Source: Datura wrightii (taxonomy: Eukaryota > Streptophyta > Magnoliopsida > Solanales > Solanaceae). Taken from it: a DNA stretch of 64,000 nucleotides. The position numbers and the translations under genes were made by a program. Positions 35,508 through 47,051 of the stretch are shown here, piece after piece (the first letter of the stretch is position 1; every line of letters begins with the position of its first letter). Where the stretch lies: the NCBI GenBank assembly GCA_035772735.1, contig JASDFA010000003.1:157163001-157227000 (forward strand), read 5' to 3'. The notes below the pieces were generated by a model. The model did not search any database, had not been told where the DNA came from, and saw only the letters and a list, made by a program, of their open reading frames with translations.

Positions 35508-35751
35508 AAGGCATTAGTGATGTTCTATTAATTTGACTCTTATTTAAATAAAGAAAGTTTTACACAACTAAAAAAACTATTAAAGAGATATATTTTTTTT
35601 CAAGGTATTTATTAAAGATAGGTCAGTAAAAGGCATTAGTGATGTTCTATTAATTTGACTCTTATTTAAATAAAGAAAATTTTACACAACTAAAGAAACT
35701 ATTAAAGAGATATATTTTTTTTCAAGGTATTCATTAAAGATAGGTCAGTAA
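35508..35751. repeat. 122-bp near-perfect tandem duplication upstream of bHLH gene
   Basis: Copies at 35508-35629 and 35630-35751 differ at about three positions. Each contains AAGGCATTAGTGATGTTC, TTGACTCTTATTTAAATAAAG and AAAGATAGGTCAGTAAAA. The right edge is about 370 bp upstream of the predicted TATA box. TTGACT is a W-box-like sequence, so one putative site is doubled. Confidence 0.95.
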
Positions 35752-36118
35752 AAATACATATTACTATCTAGGAATGAATAATTTTTTTAAGAGATATGCC
35801 CAAATTAAATATAACTTATTCTCAAATAAAAATGGTAATTGAAAAATAAAAATGATAATTCTCTATTGTATATAAATTAAAGTAGAATAAACTATTTTCA
35901 ATTTATTATATCGTATTTTACCAAAAGACAATGTACTGAATTAATTTAATCAAAATTATTAAATCGAAATTTTTAAGTACCAGGAACACCCTAACCCTCA
36001 CATGTCAAATTATACTTGCAAGTTGCAAAGAAGACGGTTGGTTGGCTTCTTCTTTCCCACACTTGGCCACCACCCACCCACCCCCACCCCACCCACTCAC
36101 ACCCCTCCCCCCAGGTCT

Positions 36119-36124
36119 ATATAC
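36119..36124 (+). promoter_or_regulatory. TATA box of the bHLH gene
   Basis: TATATA within GGTCTATATACATATA, preceded by a C-rich CCACCCACCC tract (36068-36112). It lies 84 bp upstream of the ATG at 36208, leaving a leader of about 50-60 nt. This supports 36208, not an upstream codon, as the start. Confidence 0.65.
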
Positions 36125-36207
36125 ATATAACTTCACTTGGCCATCCCCTTGTGTTTCATTTATTCCAACCAAGTTTTCTCCATCTCTCTAAGCTGAGTGA
36201 CCACCAA

Positions 36208-36658
36208 ATGTTAAAGTGGAACTTAAGTTTTGATTCTTCATCAAATGAAAAAGATGAAGATGTTAGTGAGAAATTAGACTTGAGTCATTTAAAGGTTGAT
36301 GAAGTCCCTCAGAAAAACTTTTGGGACAACCCATCACCACCAATTCTACTTACCTTAGGTGTCCCTGGGTTGGAAAATCATCATGAGTCCAAGTTTGGGA
36401 CTAATTACTCATCAAGTCCCCCTCTTGAAAACCTACATAAGGAGTCAAGAGGGAAAAAGAGAAAACATGAAGAAGATTTTATGTCTAAATTTGATGTGAG
36501 TTTAGTCCTCGTCAATCTGTTTATTTTGAAAAATATTTTTCATTCGGAAAAAGTTATTTTTAAAGTATAATAGTTTGTATTTGACTAATCAATGTGAAAA
36601 ATATTTTTATCAATATTAGAGCAGTATTTTATGCTGTGAATGTTGCAAAAGGGCTTTT

Positions 36659-36700
<42 letters not shown>

Positions 36701-39700
36701 ATATTAACCTCTGAAACATAACTTTTGCTACTATTGAAAACCGCTTATTATCAGGGTAATGGAAGTGGGACACCATCAAGAAGGAATGAAGATGATTTGC
36801 AGCAATATTCAAAAGCAAGTTCTGTAGAAATGCACAAAATGAGTGAGAGGGTTAGTCTTCTTTGAATTACCTTCTCTGTTTTCTTAATTAATTACTTAAT
36901 CTAGTTGTAGAGGTATAAAGTTCCTCATAACCAATTCGAATGAGGTACGCCCCCTATTTCAAATTATGCAACACATTTTTTCTCAAGTGCGTCTAGAAAA
37001 AAAATAAAACCTACTCATGGCTTGTTTAGATTATAAATTTTAAAAATATTTCTTTGTTCTTATAATTAGTCATATTTTTCTTCTTTTTGCTCTTCGTACA
37101 GAGACGCAGAGATCGAATTGCGAAAAAAGTGAAGATGTTAGAAGAATTAATCCCCAACTGTGTCAAGGTCTTCCTCATTCAATCTATATTCTTCTATTTT
37201 TTTTCATAGTCCATTCGATCTGATTAAATGCTTCATCTGAAAATAATGTTATACATAAAAGAGTTATGTTGCTTGAATTTAAAAGATTATACATCTTGGT
37301 CATCAATTTGTTGTTATCAAATGGGTTGCCATTTGAAATTTGTTGTTATATACATTACTACTTTTTTCCAATCAAATTTGCAGAAGACTAGAAATACTGA
37401 CACCTTCTCTTCCTCTTCTTCATTTTTTTTTTAAATATCTCAAAAAATTACTTAATTATAAAAAAATTATATAGTAAAATTATTCAATTTTATTTTATTT
37501 TAATAAAATCTTATAAAATCACATAACTATATGTGCCATAAAAAATAGTGACATATCAAAATTAGTTAATTTTTTTTATGTCATATAGTCATGATCCCAT
37601 AAATAAAATAAAATTAAAGATATCTGACTCCTCGATAATTACGTAATTATCAAAATTATAAGCCTACAAAATTAACAGCACTTATAATATTTTTCAAATT
37701 TATTTTTTTGTGGTAAAGATTGATATCTGAATATCGATTTTATTAAAAATAGTCTTATCTAACTTTTTTCATGTACAGTTGATGATGTATTAACTTATTT
37801 ATAGTATAAAAAGGGACCAACACTCTTTTATATTATATGTAAGTATAATTTTTTTATGTACATATTCATTAACTATAATTACGATAAAGTAAAACAAAAA
37901 ATTAAAAATTAAAATATTCACAATAAATAAAAAAATATATAATTTTTTTTAGATTTGAAGATTAAATTTTTACCTAAATATCACTTATATTTTCAATATG
38001 TATTCATTTAATATATGAAGAAAATGTCAACTTAATAATAAAATAACTTCATATATGTAGCTAGTGTATTATGTATTTGTAATTATTTTCTGATTGAATA
38101 TTATACAAAAAGATTTGATATTTTTGGAGCAACTTCCCTATATAAAAAATTGACTTTTTTTTAATAAAAAATTAAAGCAGACTATATTTTTCTTCTATTC
38201 AACTTAAAAAAAATTCAATGATAAATAAAAAAATTGAAGGCGCACACATAAAAAATAAAAAATAATTAAAAAATGAGGTAGTGAAATACTTTGTCATTTA
38301 TTTATTTCCTATTGATTTTTCCTCTTTAATTTTTTTCTTTTATTGATTTTTTTCTCTTCCACTATCTATCTATTTATGTTTTTCATCCCCAAAATAATCT
38401 ATACTATGATAATTCATTGCTTTACATCAAATCTCAATTCTTTTTATGTTTTTCTTCTTTTTTTTTACTCTTTTATTGTTTGCGATTATTCCAAAAAAAA
38501 AAAAATTACTCCCCTTTCAAAAAAGTTATTATTAAGGCTTGATGTTTGTAGGTAAAATATGAATTTTTTTAATTTAATTTTATTTATAGGGTCATGACTA
38601 TATGATATAAAAAATTAATTAATTTTGTCATGTTATCATTTTTTTATGATAAATATAATTGAATAATTTTATAAGAGAAAATCTTAGAGTTTAGTAATTT
38701 TATTAAAATAAAATAAAATAAAATAACTTTAATAGATAATTTTTTATAATTGAATAACCTTTTTAAAATATTTAACTCTTTTTTTTAATAGTTACAATAT
38801 TACTTTGCCGAGTTCTCTTCCAAGCACTCCCCTTGAAGTTTTTTTCTACTTTAGGCTAAACAAACTTCTTTTGACCAGTCAGGAAGAGCCTCAATACTTG
38901 ATCAGGCCATACAATATATTCAAGCCTTACAGCATCAAGTCCAGGTAACTCTCCCCTCCACTATTAAAAATAATAATTTTCTTTAATCACAAATCAATAA
39001 AAAATTTATAATATAAAATATAATTTTTTACTCATTTTTTATCAAATCAGCTCACTAAAAAAATATATTGTGGGAAATAAATTCTCATTGAAATAGTAAA
39101 AAATTTCATAATTTTTTTTAATGTGAATATACTATTATTTTTATTCACTAGTACAATCAAAATATTTGTGAAAATAATCAATTAATATTTTTTAATTAAA
39201 ATTATCAATAAAAAGATAGTAATTTTTTATTAGTGCTCCTTTATGTCTCAATATATGTTGTTTGGGGTGATAACTAGGACCAAGAGCATAGCTACATGGT
39301 TTGAATAAGATTCAGTTAGAATATTCTCTATCGAAAGTTTATATACGGCGCTCAAATAAAATAAAGAACAAATATTTTTTATCTATATAAAAATTATTGA
39401 ATCCTCTGACATAAGGTAAGCTTACGGCATGGGCAGAGCCAGCTTCACCGAAAAATTATATAGTGTACAAATGTTCAATGTTAACTATTATGAATATATA
39501 TTAATTTCGCATACCCTTAATTACTACAAATAAAAATAAAATTTGCACTTTTTTCGTTAAATTCTTTACTCCGTCACTGACTTTCAGTGTAACAATATAC
39601 TTGTTTGATAGGTGATGTATGGAATTTCTGCATGGCATTCAACATCCACTTTATTAGCCAGGAGAAACCAAATAATGCATGGGACTCTGCAATTGCCTAT

Positions 39701-39893
39701 AAGACCAAGGATAGCAGTTGGTTATTATTTTGGTTTTGAAAAATCTATTAATTATATCAATATGCTTTCCTCCAATTTGTTCCCAATGATGTCTACAGGC
39801 AGTCATTTTCCATTTTTGCCCCTTGCTGTCGTCAATAATTCACAAGGCTGTTCATGCTTTAGCACCTGGTGCAACGGCCAAACACCAGTTTAA
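36208..39893 (+). CDS. bHLH transcription factor, PIF/SPATULA-like (group VII)
   Basis: Nuclear DNA-binding protein of about 265 residues. Proposed exons: 36208-36495, 36755-36850, 37102-37167, 38879-38944 and 39612-39893, all joined in phase 0 with GT/AG borders. The basic region spans exons 2-3: MHKMSER then RRRDRIAKK, with the H-E-R residues that contact G-box (CACGTG) DNA. Helix 1 is VKMLEELIPNC and helix 2 is RASILDQAIQYIQALQHQVQ. Exons 3 and 4 are 66 bp each, the length I expect for PIF genes, and the loop then has the PIF length. An alternative acceptor at 38855 would add eight loop residues (starting AKQTSFD). The N terminus has a basic GKKRKHEED nuclear-signal-like stretch but no recognisable phytochrome-B-binding motif (ELxxxxGQ). 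The C terminus (YGISAWHS..) is unlike the usual PIF tail. It may be a divergent PIL or HFR1/SPT-like member. The frame is open and splice sites are intact, so it looks functional. Not assigned to a named gene. Confidence 0.85.
36660..36692. repeat. (AT)n microsatellite in intron 1 of the bHLH gene
   Basis: About 16 AT dinucleotides followed by GTATGTATATA, between exons 1 and 2. Confidence 0.95.
37433..38770. mobile_element. Inverted-repeat element in bHLH intron 3
   Basis: Sequence near 37455-37620 (AATTATATAGTAAAATTATTCAA, CATAACTATATG, GTCATATAGTCATGATCCC) reappears in reverse complement near 38570-38770 (GGGTCATGACTATATGATAT, TTGAATAATTTTATAAG, TTATAATTGAATAACC). The arms bound about 1 kb of AT-rich DNA without coding capacity. 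The intron is 1711 bp, and most of that length is this insertion. Confidence 0.6.
39431..39579. mobile_element. Small MITE-like insertion in bHLH intron 4
   Basis: Starts GGGCAGAGCCAGCTTCACCG and ends TTTACTCCGTCACTG. It resembles a common Solanaceae MITE with ends near GGCGGAGCC and GGCTCCGCC. A second, more decayed related piece may start near 39285 (AGCATAGCTACATGGTTTGA). Assignment is from recall. Confidence 0.4.
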
Positions 39894-41419
39894 CTCTGTG
39901 CCTCCATCAGAAAAGCGCGCTTAGTTGAGAAAAAAGATCAATACAACATTTGAAATTGCAGTACTTTTAAGTCTCTCTTTATGTTGTTTTTGTTGGAAAT
40001 TTATTTCTAATTTTCAGTAATATATAGGATATTCTTACAGAAATCTGCAATCAAATGTCTTAGTATAAATAGGCAGCAAGGTGAGCCACGTAGATTTCCA
40101 AAAAATCATACTGTATACGTAAATTAAATGTTTCTTTTAATGTATATATGTTTTATTTCTTTTAATGTATATATGTTGAATGTTTTTGACGAAATTTCTT
40201 GCATTCGCGACTTTCTATAATATAACTATGAATATTTATGAAAAAGTATGTGTATGCGTGTATATATATATATGAAATATAATTTAGAAAAATTCAGCAA
40301 CTTATTTAGTATCCTGCGGTGTTTTGCAAGACGTCTCAATAAAATTAGTGGTTTAAATTCAAAATTTAATCTGAGGCCTCAAGTATGACACATATACCAA
40401 AATTTTAGTATTGTCTTTTTTATTTTCCATACTTGTTGTTGTAGTGTAGTATTGTTCTTGTTCAACTCACATGCAAATGTACGTGGTCTTTCAAGTAATA
40501 CAGACTGGTTCTTCGGATACCGTACCCAAAGGATTTGTGATTTAGCAATTATCAAATCAATTCTAATATCGCAGAATTAAAACAAGTGTTTTAGTAACCA
40601 AATGAATTGTTTGATTTTTAACTATTTAGTATCTAATAAATTAAAGCAAGAAAACAAGTAGTGGTTGTAATCACAATTTAGAGAGAGATTCTAGGGTTAC
40701 GACTCTAACTCAAAATCATGTAAAGTATTCAATTTCATTGATTTATTTGTTTATCTAGTTGTTGATCTACGAGGTTCATGACATGACTTTGGTCTTCCGA
40801 GCCTCATATCGTCTATCCAAATTAGTCCCACAACTACATCATTGAGTTGGATGTGGCAACCCAATATGAACGCATTTTGTATGTCTTCTCATATTGTGTA
40901 ACCAAGTAAGGCGTTCTAAGTATATTCCCATCCCATCCTCAAAATCAACCCTTTATTTTACTAAAGAAAAGATCTGACTCCATTTGTTCTTCATGCTAAC
41001 TCATGATCCAGTTTTGGAGTTCACAATAAGCATATAGATTTATTATAATGGTCACAAAGCATTAAAATAGTAAGCACAAAAACATACGAACAACTAATAT
41101 GATAAACAAGATTCGACGAATCAATCTTATACTAAATAAACATACTTCTAACCATATCCCCAGAACAAGGGTTTTTAGCAACTCATGTTCTAAGCAAGAA
41201 TTTACAATAATTGATGTTTGTTTAATGGAAGAGTATAAAAGTAAGAACCCTATCGATGTGTTCTTCTCTCCTTCATGTGTCTTGCTAAAAAAATGATCAG
41301 CCCTAATTTAGACTCCTAAAGGTTATATTTATAGTAGTGAAAATAAATCTTCTTTCATTCTTGGACTTGGATTTGACTTTTGGGCAATTCAGTCACTAGC
41401 ACACTACTCTGTGTGACGC
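39894..41419. other. 3' flank of bHLH gene and unassigned repeat-like DNA
   Basis: 39894-40340 probably includes the 3' UTR; AATAAAA at about 40338 is one possible poly(A) signal, though a nearer one cannot be excluded. 40500-41400 has no intact ORF. On the minus strand ACTATAAATATAACC near 41320-41334 is followed by CAAGACACATGAAGGAGAG, which looks like a promoter and leader, possibly an LTR remnant. Confidence 0.35.
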
Positions 41420-42843
41420 TGATAAGTTGGCATCTTAACCAACTTACCGGGGCTATAAACTTAGATTTTGGTTATATACTGATACAAAATTAAGCACTTA
41501 TCATGATTTATCTTCATCTATACAAGGACTCACCATTCAGAAAAGAGTAAAAAGGAATCACATGAAAATGCTTCAAGGATCAAGCCAAACAACATAAGCC
41601 CTGTGAGGACAACAAATCGTGGACCATGAACTACCAACCGCGAGGCGCGAATTCATCGCGTTCAAGACCAGAAGAACACCTCTCAATGCTAAGATTTGCG
41701 GTTGAAGCGCGGACCACGCATAAGCCGCGTTCCATTCCAAAACTTCACGTCAAATTGACAGTGAAAGTGCTATGCAAGCGCGTTCTACGAATTTCAATAC
41801 ATGGGACGCGGATCAAAGGCGGAAAGCCAGCCATTTTATGTCACATGAAGCGCAATCAAAGTGCAGACCGCGAATGCCAAACTGCGGCGCGAACCCACAA
41901 CGAATGCTGTGGCAGTGGCGTTGTTGTAATTATCAATATGTTACTTATTTCCTTTTTTGAAAATTTTAGAAGGTTTTAAAAATAAAACTCTGTATAGAAA
42001 AGTTATCATCAAGATACGGACGTTTGAAAAACACGAGAAAGGGAAGAGAAAGTAAGGTCTTTTTGAGTTTTGTTAGAGAATTTAGATCATTAAATTGAAT
42101 CAAACTCTGTTCTTATCATTGTAAGTATATGTTTCTTATATCTTCTCTTTTCAAGATGTATTTTGTTGTAGTGATGAGTGGCTAGGTTCACACCTAGGAT
42201 TGTGTGAACTTTGATGTCTAAACATCAAATGGGTTTATAGAAGTAAATCCTTAAGTTAACAATCCACATGTGTTATTAATTCTCTTGTTGTGAATGTTGT
42301 TTAATGGTTGCAAACGTTGAATGTCGCCTAAAATCTAAATTGCTTGATCAAAAATTTTGTGATTAGGATTGAGAATTGATAACGGATATTTGAGGTTTTC
42401 AACCCTCATGTAATGACTTGAGCTATCATAAGAATAGTCAACCCGGAACTTTGAATAGATTTTGAATTGTTAATCACTCAAAGACCGAAAGGATTAAGGG
42501 TGATAATTCTCTAATCGGATCAAAAAGAATTGTTTGTACCACATGTGTAATGCTAACCAAGGTTTGAATTTATTATAAACATGTTATAGTAAAGAGGTCT
42601 TGGTGATCACAACCCTAGTCTAGTTAAATCATTGAAATTAGTCTTAACATTCTTGCAATTGTTACCAAAATCTATTGCGATTTTATGCCCCCCTTTGAAG
42701 TAGTGACTAAAGAACTTTGAATATTCACTTTGATAAATTTTGCACCTTATTTCTTGTGAAATTTGACCCCAACCTTATTGGGTTCTATATTTGATACAAC
42801 GATCGCTTTATACCTATTTTATAGGTGTAATTTGGGCGTATCA
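41420..42843 (+). repeat. Athila 5' LTR (1424 bp)
   Basis: Begins TGATAAGTTGGCATC and ends GGGCGTATCA before the primer-binding site. It aligns over its whole length with 62471-63897. Divergence is concentrated at 41610-41900, a CpG-rich stretch in which many CG sites have become TG or CA in one copy or the other. The short frames inside are not genes. Confidence 0.92.
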
Positions 42844-42848
42844 AATTT

Positions 42849-42863
42849 TGGCGCCATTGATGG
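42849..42863 (+). other. Primer-binding site, tRNA-Asp type
   Basis: TGGCGCCATTGATGG lies five bases after the LTR end. The TGGCGCCRTTG core is the site typical of Athila elements, usually ascribed to tRNA-Asp. Confidence 0.8.
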
Positions 42864-42982
42864 TGAATTCAATTTTCAAAATTTGTTGTTAGTGTAAAAT
42901 TCAAAATTTTTTAGTCACTAGTTCTTAATTTACCTTGTTTTATTGTTTTTGGTTGAAGCTTAACTTACTGCAACAACGCGAA

Positions 42983-44750
42983 ATGGATGAAGTTAATAAT
43001 GTTGACTTAACTGAAGCTCAACTTGCTGCAGCAGCGGGAAATGCTCAACAAGGTTGAGAAGTCAGCCCCCATTGAACAGGCATGCTCCTCCTACAGAGGA
43101 GCCTGACTTTGAGCAATCCGGATATGCAGGCGCCATTGTATTGCTAGAACTTGGTGGAAACGCCAAGTTTGACATCACTAGCACTATGATACATTTACTG
43201 ATCATGAAAGGGCTGTATGGAGGTTTAGCTCATGAGGATAACCAACATTTAAGAAAATTCATAGAGATTTGTAGCGTATATAGATTGCCTGGTATGTCAC
43301 AAGAGGCAATGAGGCTCAAATTATTCCCGTTTGCGTTAACTGGAGAAACAACTGTATGGCTTGGGAAGCTGCCAGATGAGTCAATCACTTGTTGGGGAGA
43401 GTTGACAACTGCATTTCTAGAAAGATTTTCCCCTCCTTTTTGAATGATCTAGTTGAGGGACGAAATCAACAATTTTCGTCAACTGCCGAATGAAGCTCTT
43501 TATGAAGCTTGTTGAGATTGAAGAAAAAGATCAAGCAATATCCAAACCACAAACTTCCTGATGATGTCCTCCTATAATCATTTTATAGGTTGCTGGATGA
43601 CTTGAATAAAGCAGTTGCAAACAATATTGTTGAAGGTTCACTAATGGACCAATCTTTTGCTGTGGCTAGTGCTATGTTAGACAAAATGATCAGAACTAAC
43701 AGAGTATGTCACATGCGAGATACATAAGCTATGAGTGGTGTGCAATCCAAAGGAATATCTAGGAAACAATTGATAAAGGAAGAAGAAAGAGATGAAGATA
43801 TGGCTCAACTCAAGACACAGATGAACTTACTCACAGAACACCTGATGGGAATTGGATATCAGAAGGTGAATGCTGTGTCTAATCAGGAGTAGGGGCCTCA
43901 ACAAGAGGAGTATTATCAAAGTTATGATGAAGAAGCTATCTTTATTTCTAATCAGGGTGGGGTTTCCCGACCTACTGCTCAAGGATTTAACCAAGATTCT
44001 TGGCAACAGGCTCAGGGAAATCAAGGTTGGAATAGGTACAAGGATAACAATGGTTATGACAGGTCTGGATGGAGAGAACAGAAAAACTGGAGGGACAGGG
44101 AACAAGGCAATTAGAGAGATAGAGATCAAGGTTCAGACACAATCAGGGAGGTGTTTATATTCCTTTGAAACCAAATCAGCAAAACTCCAATGCACCCTCA
44201 AGTAGTGAGCCAGCTCGTTCCAAAATGGAAGAAATACTGGAAAAGGTATTAACAAAGTTTGAGTCCAAAAACTTTGGCATTAAAGAAATTAGAGGAGACC
44301 TTTCCAATGTGAATCAGTTGGAAAATTCACATTCCACAACAATAAAGCAACTGGAGCAACAAATGAATCAAATTTCAACAGCCCTTAATCCAAGACAGAA
44401 GGGAATGTTACCAAGTGCCAACTCCCGAAAATGACAACCATTGCATGGATATCACCACAAGAAGTGGTAGAGTTTTGGGGCCAATGGAGGAAACAAGAGT
44501 TGAAGACAGTAAAGATGGAGAAGAAAGTCTACCTGAACTGGTTGTAGCTGACAAGCCGGTAGTTATTAATGTGGATCCAGAAGAGATGGAGAAGCATATT
44601 ATTACTGATAAAAAGGATGTTTGTGAAAAGGAGAAGGAGAAGGAGATACCAAAGGTGATATATCAAATACTTAGACTCCTCCTCCATTTCCTCAGTGGCT
44701 CAAGAAGAAAGCAGAGGATGCCAAGTTTTGCAGGTTTATTTCCATGCTAA
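42983..44750 (+). pseudogene. gag: Athila gag, broken
   Basis: ATG at 42983; a stop follows at about 43055 and the frame resumes. 43100-43440 encodes the Retrotrans_gag core: MKGLYGGLAHEDNQHLRKF, then MRLKLFPFALTGETTVWL and a WGELTTAFLERF motif. Downstream (43600-44430) are fragments of the NNIVEGSLM region, an Asn/Gln/Gly-rich tail and a helical Gln-rich stretch (QLENSHSTTIKQLEQQMNQI). Stops near 43440, 43890 and 44112 and several frame changes break it. Family role: structural particle protein. Confidence 0.85.
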
Positions 44751-44909
44751 AAAAGCTATCCGTAAATATTCCACTAGTGGATGCTTTGGAGAAAATGCCA
44801 GGTTATGCTAAGTTCATGAAGGACTTGGTAACTAAGAAGAGGACCATGATGTACAAACCTATTGATAATACGCACATTCTAGTGCTATTGTTTCTCAATC
44901 TCTAGTTCA

Positions 44910-47051
44910 GAAGAAGGAAGATCCTGGAGCATTTACTATCCCATGCACAATTGGGATGTTCAACTTTGCTAAATCTCTTTGTGAATTAGGAGCAAGTATC
45001 AACCTTATTCCATTTGCAATATTCAATAAGCTTGGTTTAGGGACCCCTAGACCAACAACCATGAGACGGCTGATGGCTGACAGAACCGGAAAGAAACCAG
45101 TGGGCATCTTGTATGACGTATTGGTGAAGGTGAACAACTTTATATTCCCACCAATCTTCGTGATTTTGGATTTTGAAGTGGAATTTGAGGTGCTGATTAT
45201 ATTAGGGAGCCGTTCCTAGCAACAGGCAGAGCACTGGTTGATGTGGAGAGAGGTGAACTGAAACTTACACTGAACAAGGAAGAGATTGTCTTCAACGTGT
45301 GTCAGTCTATGAGGCAAACCAGGGATATGAGTGTTATCTCTGTGATTGATACAATTGATAAGGTGGTAGATGATGCCACAGAGGAGAAATTTGTTGCTGA
45401 AGCTTTAGCTGCATTCATCATGAATTTTGCTGGTGACTCAATTGAAGAGTTTGAAGAGATGGTGCATGCAATGTCAGGCATGAGATCTTACTCCTTTGTG
45501 CCTAAGAAGCTTGACTTAGATCTGAAGAACAGGGAAAACCCACCTGCAAAACCATCTATTGAAGAGCCACCTGTCTTGGATCTAAAGCCATTGCCAACTC
45601 ATTTGAAGTATGCGTATTTGGGGCCACATGAGACGTTACCTGTGATTATATCTATTAAGCTGTTAGAGTGGCAAGTGAAAGCTTTATTATCTATTCTGAG
45701 AACATACAAAAGGGCCATTGGGTGGACCATTGCCGATATCATTGGCATTCCTCTAGGCATCTGCACACACAAGATTTAGCTGGAGGAAAATTGTATTCCC
45801 AGCATTGAGCATCAAAGGAGACTGAACCCACTGATGCAGGAAGTGGTGAAAAAGGAGATCATAAAGTGGTTGGATGCTGGAGTAATATATGCCATCTTCA
45901 ACAGTCACTGGGTTAGCCCAGTGCAATGTGTCCCGAAGAAAGGGGAATGACTGTGGTCGCCAATGAAAAGAATGAATTAGTGCCAACTCGAACTGTGACG
46001 GGTTGGAGGGTCTGCATGGATTACCGAAAGCTGAACCAGTGGACTTAAAAGGATCACTTTACCATTCCTTTCATGGATCAAATGTTGGATAGACTACCAG
46101 GAAGGGCTTTCTACTGTTTCTTGGATGGATACTCTGGTTACAACCAGATTTCCATCGCTCCTGAGGATCAAGAGAAGACTACATTCACATGTCCTTATGG
46201 GACATTTGTCTTTTAAAAAAAATGCCGTTTGGATTGTGTAATGCACCTGCCACTTTTCGGAGGTGCATGACGTCTATATTTTCTGATATGGTGGAGGATA
46301 TAATGGAGATATTTATGGATGACTTCTCTGTAGTAGGAGATACTTTTGAAGATTTTTTTATCTCACTTAGCTTCGGTATTGAAGCGTTGTGAGGAAACAA
46401 ATCTAGTTTTGAACTGGGAGAAATTCCACTTCATGGTAAATGAAGGAATAGTTTTGGGACACCGGATAACAAGCAAGGGCGTTGAAGTGGATAAGGCGAA
46501 GATTGATGTCATATCCAGGTTGCCTCCTCCTATATCAGTGAAGGGAGTCAGAAGCTTCTTGGGACATGATGGCTTCAATAGGAGATTTATTAGAGACTTT
46601 TCCAAACTTGCTAATCCACTTTGAAAGTTGTTGGAGAAGGACACAAAATTTGAGTTTGATGATGCTTGGTTGAATGCATTTGAATGCCTGAAGGAGAAAC
46701 TCACCACAACTCCAATAATTGTTGCGCCTAACTGACTAAACCATTTGAAGTCATGTGTGATGCAAATGGGATTGCATTGGGAGTAGTTTTGGGACAAAGA
46801 AGGGAGAAGCTCTTTCACTCAATATACTATGCTAGCAAGTCACTCAATGGGCACAAAAGAACTACACTATTACTGGGCAAGAGTTGCTGGCAGTGGAATA
46901 TGCCGTTCAGAAGTTCAGAGCTTATTTGTTGGGCACCAATGTCATCATCCATACAGATCATGCAGCCATCTGATATTTGATGGACAAGAAGGATGCAAAG
47001 CCAAGGCTAATTCGTTGGGTCTTGCTTTTGTAAGAATTTGACTTTGAAGTC
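44910..47051 (+). pseudogene. pol: Athila protease, RT and RNase H, broken and interrupted
   Basis: The aspartic protease region is 44956-45219 (LCELGASINLIPFAIFNKLG; the usual active-site Asp reads Glu here). The linker with PPVLDLKPLPTHLKYAYLG is at about 45570-45620. RT follows at 45690-46620 with frameshifts near 45780-46060, then MPFGLCNAPATFRRCM (46223 on) and the catalytic FMDDFSVVG (46312-46338). The RT thumb region ends with VKGVRSFLGHDGFNRRFI. RNase H begins at 46753 (MCDANGIALGVVLGQR) and continues in shifted frames to FDFEV at 47051, where a chromovirus LTR begins. The matching downstream part resumes at 56645. Confidence 0.88.

Noticed and set aside
36016..36207. In-frame upstream extension of the bHLH protein starting at a TTG codon
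   Set aside because: The TATA box at 36119 lies inside it, the translation is low-complexity from a C-rich promoter tract, and TTG is not a normal plant start. The ATG at 36208 fits the leader length.
46363..46818. 151-codon minus-strand frame over Athila RT
   Set aside because: It is the complement of the conserved RT and RNase H coding region, which has recognisable motifs on the plus strand.
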